The position numbers and the translations under genes were made by a program. Shown here one piece after another: positions 12,182 through 23,933 of a stretch of DNA of 64,000 nt (position 1 is the stretch's first letter; every line of letters begins with the position of its first letter). The stretch is taken from positions 94,750,412 to 94,814,411 of the forward strand of contig CM043963.1 in NCBI GenBank assembly GCA_014529385.2. The letters are read 5' to 3'. The DNA is from Adiantum capillus-veneris. Lineage: Eukaryota; Streptophyta; Polypodiopsida; Polypodiales; Pteridaceae. The notes under the pieces are model-generated. The model saw only the letters and a program-made list of their open reading frames with translations. It was not told the origin of the DNA and did no database searches.

Positions 12182-12199
12182 TGGCGCCGCTGCCGGGGA
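12182..12199 (+). promoter_or_regulatory. Primer-binding site of gypsy C (tRNA-Asp type)
   Basis: TGGCGCCGCTGCCGGGGA lies one base after the 5' LTR. It differs at one base from TGGCGCCGTTGCCGGGG, the complement of the plant tRNA-Asp 3' end as I recall it. Gypsy B carries the exact form at 32119. Confidence 0.8.
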
Positions 12200-12499
12200 T
12201 ATGATCCTTAGATGGTGAGTGACTTAGTGCGTATTTAGAGAGTCCTTTTTTGAAGATTTACCTTCCATTCCATTTACACTTTGACAGTGAAGCAGCTAGA
12301 CACAGGGTTTAGTGCTTGATAGAGTCTAGAAGTCAAGGACTTGCTAGATCTATTCTTAAGAAGTAAAGGGGGTTGTGAGTGAGATAGCCAAAAGCATTTC
12401 ATTCTTTGATTTTCTCTATGCTTTCAGAGTGTTATATCGTTTTCCGTTACGACTTTATTTTGTACCGTTTTGTTTGTTTTTGTTTCATGTTTCATTTCA

Positions 12500-14650
12500 G
12501 TACTTAGGAGTAGGGTAAGTAGAAACTACAACCATCAAATTTGGGCAAAAAGATTGAGGAAAAAAAGGGTGAAAACATATTTTGGAAAAAATGACCATAA
12601 CTCTGAAAATTTGAAAATTTGATGGTAGAGATCTCAAAAGTGAACCAAATTCAAAAATTTGTGGATCTAGGGCATCAATATACTCTCTAGAAGCAATCTG
12701 AGAAGTTTGGCCAGATTCTGTGGAGGAACATGGATCGCGATCCATGTACCTCAAAAAACCAAATTTGCAAAAAGTGACCAGTTATAGTGTACATCATTGG
12801 GAAATTGCTTTGATCAAGTTTGCTTGAAAGAAAAAATCAAAAAATCATATCAGAATTGGGTGTTAGGGAAAAAACAGCAAAACAAACATTGCAGACACAA
12901 AATTGAGAAAATCTTCAGATTTTGGGATCCAAATTGAAAAAGGGGTGAGATTTGGCATCTACAGGGGATAGAGAACTAGCAGAACAAAATTCATGAAAAA
13001 ATGCTGCCAAACATGGATTGCGATCTATGTACCTTTTTTATATTTGGGGCTGATATTTGATAAGTACATCCCTGATAACTAGTGAAACAACTTTGCCAAA
13101 AGGGGCCATAGCAAAAAATTGAAAAAAGCTGACCAAAACACCAAAATTCTGTCAGATAGCCAAAAACCGCAGGATAGACAGAAGAACTTGCTTTTGAATG
13201 ACAAAAACTTGTTCAAATCCAAAACTTTTGATACCATAGTATCTAGTAAACATGTTGATCCTGATGGTACCAAGAAATGTCAGTTTGGCTTCCAAATATG
13301 GATTGCAATCCATGTACCTCATGAAAATTTTTGGAAATTTTTTTGGTTGAGATTTGAGTAGTAGGTAGATGAGACATAGACAAACACTTTTTTCAAAAGA
13401 ACCAAATGCAAAAAAGTTGCAAAAACTGGTTAAAAGAGCCAAAAACAGCTCATTGTCAAAACTACCACAACAAACTATAGAAGTCAATTTTGGTTGGGCA
13501 AAACTGATCCAAATTCAAAAAGATTTGTGGAGCAAGCTACAAACATTACAAGCTATCAGCACACCAAAATTCAGATCCAAAAGTGATGGAACATGGATCG
13601 TGATCCATGATCCCCCTAAGAATTTTTTGGACAAAAGCTTTTGTAGCCTGTAGCAAAGACCATTGTGAACAAAAGTCCCCAAAGAAATTTTGCCAAAAAA
13701 GTTCAAAAATTGGGTCAAAAGTGTCAAAAACACTTCAAGGTGAAAACCCTAAAACAGACCTGTGAATTGACTTTTGCCTGGCCTAAACAAGTCCAAATCA
13801 CACAAAAACCACATAGCAGGGATCAGGAGACGAGAGGGGAAGCTGTGTGCCAAGTTTCAGTGCAATCTGACACATAGGTACATGGATCGCGATCCATGTT
13901 CCTTTGTCACAAATTGATATCAAATTTGCACCATAGCTAGAGGACATCACAAGGAGTCTAATGGTCTTTTCAAAAGTGAATTTGGATACCAAAAACTAAA
14001 CCAAAAGCCCTGAACTGCCAAGTACTCTGACAAAGTGCCAGAATTGGCCTAACTTTCAATCTAGAGGTCCATTTTCAAAAAAATTGATACCATAGGACCT
14101 ACTAATCATGTTGAATCCAATGGTACAAAGAGAAGTCAATTTGGGCTCTAAACATGGATCACGATCCATGTACCATAGTGACAGCTTGACCTGAAACTTT
14201 CTAGATTAGTAGTGCTTACATAAGAAAACATATCCCCAAGTCCAATTTTGAAAAAAATTGAGCAAATTTGGGTCAAAAGGGAACAAAACAGGTGACAGAC
14301 TGAAAACCGCAATGCAGACCTTGTATTGGGTATTTGACCTGGCAAACCAAGTCCAAATCCAAAAAGATTTGAGATTTAGCTTGTGGACATAGAGTGCAAC
14401 AAGCTGCCAAGAGTCAAGTCCAGATGTGGTTGAACATGGATCGTGATCCATGTACCTCAACCTCAGAATTTGCTAAAAATTGGTATATAGCCTGCTTATG
14501 ACCTTGGCTACACACAGTCAAAATTTGGAGAAAAAAATTTGACAGGGAACATGGATCGTGATCCATGTACCTCTCAGCATAGTGGGGGTATCTGACTTGG
14601 TGATCTTGTAGACATACTTGAGGACATCCCAAATCTCAAGTTTGAGCTAA
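12500..14650 (+). repeat. Leader array of palindromes at about 285-bp spacing in gypsy C
   Basis: Between primer site and gag, a 20-bp palindrome (ACATGGATCGCGATCCATGT or a close variant) occurs at 12728, 13011, 13296, 13591, 13880, 14152, 14434 and 14549. The first seven are 272-295 bp apart and the last is 115 bp on. Copies at 12728 and 13880 are perfect. The intervening DNA is A-rich and full of diverged CAAAAA-type runs, suggesting an old tandem repeat in which the palindrome has been kept best. The short reading frames crossing it look like by-products of the repeat. Confidence 0.85.
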
Positions 14651-14928
14651 AAATACCTTATGGAGACCAAGATACAAGCCAAAGTTTTTGTGTTTTGGTC
14701 CTGAGACTTGAGTGTTGTTTCAAGTGCAGTCCACTAAAAGTGCTCTAACTTTTACTAGGTTTGCTAAATCCAAACTTTTAGGGTACCCCAAGACCAGTTT
14801 CCAGAGACCAAAAAGTCAAAAATTCCTTACTTCTGAGAGACCTCATCAAAGGCAAAAGGGGATAGGTTGCACTAAGCCAAACTGGGATTGTCAAGGACTA
14901 TCTTGAGACTTTTGAGTGAGCCTTAACC

Positions 14929-16615
14929 ATGACAAATCATCCACCACCAGGGTTCTCTACTCCACTCGGAGACATGAAAAACGCAAGAAACGCTACAATG
15001 CTTCAATAGAGGGATTGAGAGAATACATAGAAGAGGGGCATCCTTTGATCAACAAACCGAACGTGAGATTCATCAAAGCCAATGAATCCATGAGAGTGCT
15101 TACAAATTACACTTATGAGGGCTTGTATAGATTCACAAATGGGGATCCATATATCTTCTACACGGTGTGTAGAGCCCTATGCTAGAGAGTTGACCACCCA
15201 TATGAACCTCTATGCATTCACATATACAGATGCCATCTGAGTGCAAGTTTTGATAGTAGAGAAGTATGGAAGAGAGTACAAACTTGTCGATCCAATTGAC
15301 TTAGAACGATACACATACAAGGGTACTCCGGTCTCTACTTACTTCCAGCAAAAAACAATGCCAGAGCGCATATCAGAGAGGATTCCGCCAGGATTTTCTC
15401 CAAGACGAGAGGAGCAAACGAGAGATGTCTTTCCAAGAGACAACGAATTGGTTAGATTAGTGACTAAACCCCAACTATTAAGACCATATCAAGTGGCACA
15501 ATGTGTCAAGACAAAGTACAGTGGGTCAGGGAATCCATATGCTCATGTCTCTCTCTTCAAACAAGTTTTGAGAGCTGAACGAATTGCAGATTTCCATACT
15601 CAGTATGAGGGATTTGGGTTGACATTAGAAGGAATAGCTTGACTTGGTTCCAACCACTAAATGGAGATGATTTTCCCAACATAGCACAACTCTTACAAGA
15701 GTTTGTAGAGGAGTTCTTGAAAAGGGGGATCAAACACAACACATTGTCCCAAATCTATGCTTTCAAACAAAAACCAAACGAAAATGTGAAGGAAGCTCTG
15801 CTTCGCTTCAAACAATACATCGAGAGATGTCCTGTGAGAGAGCTACCGCAAGATGAGAGGCTATCAGTTCTCTTCATAGAGAGCTTGAGGAATGAAACTC
15901 TCAAAAAGTACCTACATTTGAAGGGATGCACAACATTTGAGCAAGTCGCTAGAGAAGCTCTATATCTAGTTGACAATTGCAAGGCCTACAGAGAGGTGAC
16001 TGAAGATATAGATCACACGACTAGTAGTGTCTCATCTCCGAAGAGCAAATCAATAACAAATAGAGATATTCAAACTCCTTGGGAACCAATCATTGATCAA
16101 GTGGTCAAGGGGGTAATTAGAAGAATAAACCAAAGCTACATACAGAACCTCAATGTAGGACAATCTCAATTGAGGAGATGTAACACTTGTGGAGGGGATC
16201 ATCCCACTGCATGGTGTAGCACTCAACCAAAGCCGCAACAAATGCTAGGGCAACAACCGCATCTTCTGAACGATGGGAGAGTGATAGTCAACTATACTCA
16301 ACCAATGCATGTGCCACAACCCACGAGAAATCAGTACTCCATGGATGCAAATACGTTCATGTTCATAGCCAATCATTCATAGGAGTATGGTTCAAAGAAC
16401 ATCCTCACAAGGCAAGAACAACCATTAGCTCGATCACTAGATGTAAAACAAGAAGGTCCATGCTATGAGCATGGAGGTGATCATTGGGCACAAAGTTGTC
16501 CAAACAAGGGTCCACAAATAGAATTATTTGTATTCTATGAACATTGTGGGATAGACCATCTACGCCATCACTGTGCTAAAAATCCAAACTATAAGGGGAT
16601 AGCAACAATGAATGT
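14929..16615 (+). pseudogene. Gypsy C gag, 5' part (degenerate)
   Basis: A likely start ATG lies at 14929 (ACCATGACAAATC), but frameshifts follow. Capsid-like frames run at 15241-15642 and 15639-16382, with a retrotransposon-gag style stretch around FKQKPNENVKEALLRFKQY and a flanking LRNETLKKYLHLKG. A zinc knuckle CNTCGGDHPTAWC (C-x2-C-x3-H-x4-C) lies near 16180. Two degenerate knuckle-like segments follow (CYEHGGDHWAQSC and HCGIDHLRHHC). Gag would form the particle and bind element RNA. The gene continues after the copia D insertion at 21915. Confidence 0.75.
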
Positions 16616-16635
16616 TGTAGACGTGATGCCTTCTT

Positions 16636-16827
16636 TGAAGGAGTACGAGCGGAAGTGCGACGCGAGAGAGAGTGCGAGAAGAAGATCACGACGATATGGT
16701 GAACTCGCTCTACTGTAATGTGTAGAGCATAGTGAGTTCTTATTAGGTTTTTACAAAAGAATATGTGTACATACCTGGAGGCCTGCCCACTTACCTGGGT
16801 GACCACATTGGGCTTTATACCCCAACA
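16636..16827 (-). repeat. 3' LTR of copia D
   Basis: The plus strand reads TGAAGGAGTACG...TACCCCAACA and the segment pairs with 21718-21909. The left flank TTCTT is the target duplication. Confidence 0.95.
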
Positions 16828-16916
16828 ACCTCCCACTTAAAGTCCAATGTGGTACTTTAAGTGTGAGAGAAGCTACTCTACAAGCTAATATACAAGAAAT
16901 GTAGAGAAGTGATGTA

Positions 16917-18023
16917 CTACCCTACACCTAACTGCTTGCGAAAATGCGCAAAGCTCTCTGAGGGAAGTCCTTTTGTAAGTAGATCAGCAGGATTTTCTGT
17001 GGTGTGAACTTTGACAAGCTGAAGTTGCTTATCCTCGAGCATTTCCCTGATGAAATGATACTTCACATCCACATGCTTTGTCTTTGAGTGATAAACTGGA
17101 TTGCGAGCCAATTGTATAGCACTTTGACTATCACAATATAACACAGGCATCTCTTCTTTGATTCCCAAATCTGTTACTAGTCGATTAAGCCAAATTGATT
17201 CTTTGCATGCCTCTGATGCTGCAACATATTCAGCCTCTGTAGTAGACTGAGTAACACAATCTTGTAATCTAGAACGCCATGATACTGCTCCACCAGCCAA
17301 TGTAATCACATCCACATGCTTTGTCTTTGAGTGATAAACTGGATTGCGAGCCAATTGTATAACACTTTGACTATCACAATATAACACAGGCATCTCTTCT
17401 TTGATTCCCAAATCTGTTACTAGTCGATTAAGCCAAATTGATTCTTTGCATGCCTCTAATGCTACAACATATTCAGCCTCTGTAGTAGACTGAGTAACAC
17501 AATCTTGTAATCTAGAACGCCATGATACTGCTCCACTAGCCAATGTAAAGGCATACCCTGACGTAGACCTTCGGTTGTCTAAGTCACCTGCATAATCTGA
17601 GTCTGTAAAACCCTTTACACTTAGCTCCTTACTCCCATAGTATATACGCATACTCTTTGTAGCTTTCAAGTATCTCAATATTCCTTTCACTGCCTCCCAA
17701 TGTTTCTTGCCTGGGTTTGACATGTATCGACTTACTACTCCCACTGCAAATGCAATGTCTGGGCGAGTAGCAATCATTGCATACATCAAACTACCCACTG
17801 CAGACGCATATGGAATCTTATCCATTTCAGCCTGTTCTTCCTCAGACACAGGAATATCTTGTTTGCTAAGTTTCACATATGGTGGCAATGGAACACTCAG
17901 TGCCTTTCCCTTCTCCATATTGAAACGTTTCAAAACCAGAGAAGACTTCATCAAAGTCAATGCCTTGTTCTTGCTTAAAGCCCTTGGCAACAAGCCTTGC
18001 TTTGTACTTTGGCTGACTATCAT
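16917..18023 (-). pseudogene. Copia D RT end and RNase H with internal duplication
   Basis: This open minus-strand frame of 368 codons encodes the RT thumb/connection (FNMEKGKALSVPLPPYVKLS, YASAVGSLMYAMIATRPDI) and RNase H (TDSDYAGD, TEAEYV, CDSQS, LARNPVYHSKTKH). It ends ADLLTKGLP...FRKQLGVG. An 81-residue block holding TEAEY and CDSQS occurs twice in tandem and in frame. The RT palm with YVDD is absent. The block upstream of about 17940 jumps straight from the DFDEVFS motif to this region, in a different frame. Confidence 0.9.
17064..17549 (-). repeat. 243-bp in-frame tandem duplication in copia D RNase H
   Basis: 17064-17306 and 17307-17549 are direct repeats 243 bp (81 codons) long with about four differences by eye. 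The duplicated block spans the RNase H motifs TEAEYV and CDSQS, so the predicted protein has two copies of part of its active site. Confidence 0.9.
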
Positions 18024-19789
18024 GAGCGGTGATCTTATACCTGTAACCCATTTACAGGGTAGAGCCTTTTTGCCCCGTGGTAATTTAACATGCTTCCATG
18101 TCTGGTTTTTTATGCAGAGCTGTCATCTCTGACTGCATGGCCAATTGCCAATTCCCGGAGTCCTTCATTTGCACTGCTTCCTTGTAACATGAAGGCTCAT
18201 TGCAATCAGTCAACATGACATAGTTCATAGATGGAACAAACCTATCAGGAGGTCGCGTGACACGTCCAGATCTATGCACAATAGGTGGCTCAGGCTCAGC
18301 CACAACCTGTGGTTCCACTCTATCCTGTCCTTGCTCCTCTTGAGCCCTGACATTTTGTCTTGCACGTGCAGGACCATCTTCTTGGAAGACAACTCTTCTA
18401 ATCTCCTCAACCCTCTCTGGTTTAGAATGATATTTGGATTCATTAAAGTGAACATCATTGCTACGGACAACCTTTCTGGATTCGCGATCCCAAAGTCTGT
18501 ACCCCATCTCACCAGAATTACCATAGCCTAGAAAGATGCACTTTCTACTCTTTGGCTCAAGTTTGTTCCTAAATTCCTTTGGAACGTGAGTATAAGCCTC
18601 ACAGCCAAAGACTCTGAGATGCTTGTATGAGGGCATTTTGCCTGACCATACCATCTCTGGCACTGAATCCTTCTACAAAACCTTGCTAGGAGATCTATTT
18701 ACAAGATGAACAGCTGTTGATGCAGCTTCAACCCAAAACCCATTTGGCAGTTGTGCATTAGACAACATACTTCTAACCTTCTCTTGTATGGTCCTATTCA
18801 TCCTCTCAACAACACCATTTTGAGGAGGATTGTAAGGAGCAGTAAGTTCACGTTTTATACCTTTTGACTCACAAAAGTCTCGAAAGGCCAAACATACTCT
18901 CCACCATTGTCAGTGCGTAAGCATTTAAACTTCTTGCCACTATGATTCTCCACAAGTGTCACAAACGTTTTGAAAACACTAAACGCTTCATCCTTGTGCT
19001 TGAGAAAGTAAACCCATACTTTCCTCGAGTAATCATCTATAAATGTCATAAAGTAAGAAGCTCCCCCTAGAGATAGGTTAGGCATAGGTCCACACAAATC
19101 ACTATGAACAAGTGCCAACTGTGTATCTCTTCTACTGCTTCTATGCTTATGTGGCTGCTGTGTTTGCTTACCATACAGACAATGTTCACAAAATTCAAAA
19201 TCATTAAATGAAAATCTAGGCAAATAACCAGAACGAGACAAGATTTCCATTCCCTTCTTGGATATATGTCCTAACCGGCTATGCCACAAAGAAACGTTCG
19301 GCTGCTCGGTTACATTGATTACATTTTTAGAGACATTTGATACATAAATCATGTAAAGTCCTCCAGACTTTACTCAATGTGCTACTGTCATAGAACCCTT
19401 GGATATCTTCCACATGTTCTGTCCAAAACTGGTGACGTAGCCAGCATCATCACGTAAACCTGTGTTGATCAGCTCTTTGTAATTGCGGGAACATGTCTCA
19501 CATTCTTCAGCGTGAAAGAAGAGCCATTCTGAAACTTCAATTGAACATCTCCAACACCTAAGATCTCACATGTCTACCCATTGCCTAGCCGAGCATGATC
19601 TTTAGTGGTCACATAAGAGGTAAACCACTCCTTGTTTGGAGACACATGAAGTGATGCCCCTGAGTCTATCATCCAGCCACTCAGTGCATTTCCATCAGAT
19701 CCTGTAAGAAGAGCTGAGTCCATTATATTCTTCAAGAAGTAGATGTCTCCTGACACTAGACTGTCATCCTCTGCAACAGTGTTTGTCAC
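17940..19789 (-). pseudogene. Copia D protease, integrase and RT start
   Basis: Protease is seen at 19789-19574 with the catalytic MIDSGASLHVSP. Next come GAG-pre-integrase (SLWHSRLGHISKKGM, CEHCLYGKQTQ) and the integrase core (DLCGPMPNLS, FIDDYSRKVWVYFLKHKDEAF, LRTDNGGEYV, QNGVVERMNRT). The C-terminal linker runs to PSCYKEAVQM, then ARLVAKGFKQEQGIDFDEVFS begins RT. Frames change at about 18880 and 18665, and stops occur at 19574, near 19370 and near 18083. RT is truncated at about 17940 by a deletion. Confidence 0.9.
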
Positions 19790-19846
19790 ATTTATTTATT
19801 GAATCTTCACTGAGGACTTGTTCTTCTCACCATGGTCTTCAGCTTT

Positions 19847-20620
19847 CTATTTGCCTTTTTCTGCTTTCCATTCTGTGCAGTCTCTTTTCATGTGACCCTT
19901 CTTGCCACAATGGTAGCATTCTATGTCACTTTTGCCTTTAGCACTACGGGACTTGCTACGAGACTGATTCCTCTTTCCACCTTTGTACTTTTCTTTGGTC
20001 CTTCCCCTTACAACTAAGGCTGTTCCCTTGCCTTTGTCCATTGTCTTTCTATTGGTTTCTTCAGTAAGGAGACTTCCTTCTACACCTGCTATGTTCAAAC
20101 CATCTGGAGGTGCAGAATTACTCAAAGCTGTGCGAAAAGTGTCCCAACTTTCCGGCAATGTGATCAACAGGAACATAGCTCTAACAGGTTCATCAAACTT
20201 GACACCTTGAGCTGACAACTGACTGTAGATTGTGTTGAATTCATTCATGTGATTGGACATAGGTGTACCTTCTTTCATCTTCAAGTCAACAAGCTTCTTA
20301 AGCCAGTATACCTGTGAAGCTGCACTCTGCTTCTCATAAAGATCACTCAGCTTTAACCATGCTTGATAAGCCGACATCTCGTCTGCTACATTGAAGTAAA
20401 TGCTTTCTGCCAAAGTCAGCATAATGGTAGAAAGTGCCAATTCATCCATTTCGCTCCATTCATCTTCGTCCATATCTTTTGGTTTTATCCCCTTGAGCTT
20501 TATAGGTTTTATCTACTTCTTTTGTACCAACACGTGCCAAATCTGCTTCTTCCACAATGGGAAATTGGTTCCATCCAGCTTCTTTATATTGTAAAGAGCA
20601 GTGTCCTGTGATCCAGCCAT
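19847..20620 (-). pseudogene. Copia D gag
   Basis: The start is the ATG at 20620 (MAGSQDTALYNIKKLDG), typical of copia gag. A stop follows about 35 codons in, then an open frame from 20473 to 19847. It has the copia capsid pattern (YQAWLKLSDLYEKQS, LKMKEGTPMSNHMNEF, LPESWDTFRTAL). A single CCHC knuckle, CYHCGKKGHMKRDC, lies near the end after a basic R/S/K-rich stretch. The product would coat element RNA. Confidence 0.9.
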
Positions 20621-21703
20621 AGCTACGCTTCACAGTAGTTTACTTTCCTGGGAAAAATTCGGCAGAGTTTCCCCTGTAAACTGACCTCTGAACCAATATC
20701 AACCTGTCAAATGAACCAAGAAAGCTTCAGATTTTGCTGAAATTTTGGCAGAGTCTCCTTTGTAAAATGGCTATGGTGTACTAAAAACAGACCAAAAAAC
20801 AGCTCAAAAAACACTGTCTCTCTGACACTGTAAGCTGCGGGTAAACCTGTCCTGCACCTGTACTGTCTCTCACTGTCCTGTCACTGTCCTGTAAGCATAG
20901 ACTGTGACAATGCCTCAACGGCAGTAAGGCAAAGATGCAATCCCAACTGTCTAACTCACAGTCAATACATCCTAGCTGCCTATCTAAGGGTGCTCGAGGG
21001 ATCGCTCCAAGACCTGTATCACCGAAAGGATCTCAACATTCGAGAATCCCCCAGCTCAATAAAACCTCACTCGACCCTCAACAAAGGCTGCAGTAAATCT
21101 GACAGTACATAGACTTCCCACAAAGTCATACATCCACAAATTTCCCACTATATGCTGTAACCGTTGGGGCGGTTGTTTGCTGCGTGACTTACAGCCAGCA
21201 AACCCTCAACAAACATACATCATCTCTGACAATACATCCCATGTGGAAGTACCTGCAATGTCAGGATGAAATCTGGAATATCAAGCAGCAAACACAAGCT
21301 ACCTGATGAACTAGGGGATGTCGGCTACAGTCTGTGTGTAGATGCGCCCGTGTCGTATGTGACACGCCTCCAAGAACTGTGAGCCGTCCTTCGATGTGTA
21401 GACAACCACAAATCAACACTCTGGGAGTGTCGATATCCTTAGCACCTGCAGTCCTAGGCCGAAAACCCCAAATTTGCAGAGTCGGATCTGCACATGCCGA
21501 GACCACATAGTCGAAAATGGCCTGCGTAGACCTTTGTCGAAGCCGAACGGTGGCCGAGATGACCTCAGAATGAAATTCTGAGAACACCGAACCCTTCGGG
21601 CTCGCCCACAGGATTTGGGGCCGTGTCTTCGCCTGTCGAATTTCACTCCAATCTGAGCTGGTGACTCTAGCCTCCTACAGTGCTGCCACGAGCCTCAATC
21701 TGA
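20621..21703 (-). other. Copia D untranslated leader
   Basis: About 1.1 kb lies between the primer site and the gag start. It contains short CACTGTCCTGT direct repeats near 20862-20892. No coding signal or RNA gene is recognisable. Confidence 0.6.
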
Positions 21704-21715
21704 GCTCTGATACCA
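21704..21715 (-). promoter_or_regulatory. Primer-binding site of copia D (initiator tRNA-Met)
   Basis: The minus strand reads TGGTATCAGAGC, two bases inside the 5' LTR. This is the standard initiator tRNA-Met primer site of plant copia elements. Confidence 0.95.
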
Positions 21716-21717
21716 GT

Positions 21718-21909
21718 TGAAGGAGTACGAGCGAAAGTGCGACGCGAGAGAGAGTGCGAGAAGAAGAGCACGACGATATGGTGAACTCGCTCTACTGTAA
21801 TGTGTAGAGCATAGTGAGTTCTTATTAGGTTTTTACAAAAGAATATGTGTACATACGTGGCGATCCGCCCACTTACCCAGGCGACCACATTGGGCTTTAT
21901 ACCCCAACA
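21718..21909 (-). repeat. 5' LTR of copia D
   Basis: This is the partner of 16636-16827, with the same TG...CA ends. It is followed by the target duplication TTCTT at 21910-21914, where gypsy C gag resumes. Confidence 0.95.
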
Positions 21910-21914
21910 TTCTT

Positions 21915-23030
21915 CAAGCAGATCCGAGGTAGAACCTGCCATTCCTTTAAACGTGATGACTCGAGCTCAAGCTTAAGAAGCTGCCAAAGACAAACCAGCT
22001 GAAAAAGCCACATTGCCTATTCAAACAAAATTTGAGAACAAATCGGTCAGGACCTTCGAAAGAAGATCATGGAAAGGCAAACGAGACAAAATGAAATTGA
22101 AGAGGCTGAAGGAGAAAGCGGCTTTGGAAACTGAACTAAATCAAACAAGAGAGCAGCTTAGACAAGAGCAAGAAAGGAACAAAAACTCAAAGGGACTAAA
22201 GAGTCAAAGACTAACTCGGGAGGTTCAGTCTTGGTCGACAAAGTTTTTGAACCTTTGGATGCGATCTTGAAAGCTTATGAAGCTAGGCTAAAACCTAACC
22301 AAACCCAAGAGGATAGATGGCTAATGTACCCTCATCCAGGGTATGAAAAAGAGAGGTTGAAAATGTGCAAGGAGCTCATACAGAAGGCCCAAGCTCTTAT
22401 GGAACCACATGTTCCAGATGCTCCAAAAATGGAGAGAGCCAGGGTATTGTAAACAGAGACCAGGAAGAGCCGGGAGTTGAGGCACCTTTAGATACAAGGA
22501 AAGTAGCCAATACCACATATGGGGTGGGCTCACAAGCAGTGATGCCTATTCCGGAGGTAGAAGAACCGTGGCCACAATCCTTGTGGGAATCGATCAGAAA
22601 TCAAAAAGATGGTAGTGCTACTTTACGGTCAGCACCTATCCCTGAGATAAACATGGAACGTGAATTTTTCCCAGGGGATATACGATCTCTATATGGGGAT
22701 GTCGGGTCTGTCACATCTGAAGAGAGTAAACCACGCTTTGCCATCTTTCATAGGAGAACTCAAAACAAAATCGAAGGTTAAAATGGTACCTTCTCAGTGG
22801 AAAGCCATGCCAAACATGATGGATACCAAGAGCTTGCATGAATTGATGTCTTCTCCTATACAATGCACACTTTATCTCTCAAAACTAGTAAAAATTAGAC
22901 CGCATCTATGGGGCCAAATGGGCAAAAACCTAGAAAAGATGGGGTTGAAAATCCCTTCACTTGACGAACTTGATGACAAAAACAGGGATGATACCATGCC
23001 TACAAAACCACAGACAAAGCCAGTACCAGT
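21915..23030 (+). pseudogene. Gypsy C gag 3' part and spacer before protease
   Basis: After copia D, gag resumes (RSEVEPAIP-like residues, then TRAQA). A lysine/glutamate-rich coiled-coil-like stretch follows at 22060-22210 (EKAALETELNQTREQLRQEQER), then frames at 22231-22452 and 22660-23030. The reading frame shifts several times. The arrangement, with an acidic/basic spacer ahead of protease, parallels gypsy B 36443-37200. No catalytic motif is present. Confidence 0.6.
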
Positions 23031-23037
23031 AAATAAG

Positions 23038-23571
23038 GTGGGTGACTACTGTGAAGGAGAAGAAGGAAACACCACCTTACCACTTGAGTACAAAGACGTA
23101 AAGATAGTTTCTATATTAGATAGTGGGGCATGAATTGTCATTGCAACCAAACAAATATGGAAAAAATGGGGAAAGCCTACTCTTAGGAAAACTCGAATGA
23201 AACTGCAATTAGCGGATGGATACATGGAGAAACCAATTGGAATATTAGAACAAATCATTGTATCCTCGTGTGGCATCGAGTATGAGCACACCTTTTCCAT
23301 AATGAATTTTGACAAGAGCAGCAACTTTGATATCATATTGGGCAGACCATTCATGCGTCAGCTCAAAATGGTACAAAGCTGGGGCTATGACTATATCTAC
23401 TTGAGACACAAAGATGTCACTATAAAAATTAGTGTCAAGGATCATAGTTATAGAGATGTAGTGCAAACCCCGGGGAAAGACTTAAACTCCACAACTGATT
23501 TCCAAAGCAAAGCGCATATTTGGATGTACGGAGCTCTTGAGAGTGGAAGTCTTAGAAAGGAAGATTCCTAG
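23038..23571 (+). pseudogene. Gypsy C retropepsin
   Basis: It encodes an aspartic protease with VSILDSGA (catalytic D-S-G-A near 23110-23133) followed directly by a TGA. It continues with IVIATKQIWKKWGKP, the flap region, and the ILGRPFMRQLKMVQSWG signature (I-L-G-R-P-F). The same layout occurs in gypsy B at 37240-37620. The enzyme would mature the gag polyprotein. The in-frame TGA at 23131-23133 disables it. Confidence 0.8.
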
Positions 23572-23933
23572 AGCGTTCAGTAGAAGATGAGGCATATGTA
23601 CCAGAGCCATTTCCAGAGGAGTTGTTTGAGCCCTTTGGATGGGATCAAATACTGGCGACTCTTTTTGTGTGTGTGAATGAGGTGACCCTGACTAAATTTT
23701 GCAATGAATATGGATATGATATAACTCCCTTATTCACAATAAAGGTGTTGAAGGAAGCTAATGAGGTTTGTGAGTGTGAAAGAAGAAAAGGTGAGACAGA
23801 TAGCTACATCATGGACCATGATGCCAAAGTGTAAACGAAGGAAGCAGAGCAACCATGAGAATATGTCATCATTGACATACCTGAAGAATCGATAAAAGTT
23901 GTTTCAAGGAAGTCGACTCCTAAAAAAGAGCAA

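Larger units (their letters stand above)
16636..21909 (-). mobile_element. Copia D, reverse-strand Ty1/copia element
   Basis: This 5.27-kb element is complete from end to end. It has 192-bp LTRs at 16636-16827 and 21718-21909 and a 5-bp target duplication TTCTT (16631-16635 and 21910-21914). It has an initiator tRNA-Met primer site and a polypurine tract (AAGTGGGAGGT on the minus strand beside 16828). Coding order on the minus strand is gag, protease, integrase, RT remnant, RNase H. It lies in the gag region of gypsy C. The LTRs differ at about ten positions by eye. Confidence 0.95.

Noticed and set aside
12728-14568. CRISPR-like array of palindromic repeats
   Set aside because: Spacing of about 285 bp, diverged spacers that resemble each other, a eukaryotic retroelement context and no cas genes rule out CRISPR.
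12497-14632. Recurring MRYMDRDPCS-like frames on the minus strand
   Set aside because: They are produced by the repeated 20-bp palindrome of the gypsy C leader and are broken by stops in every unit.
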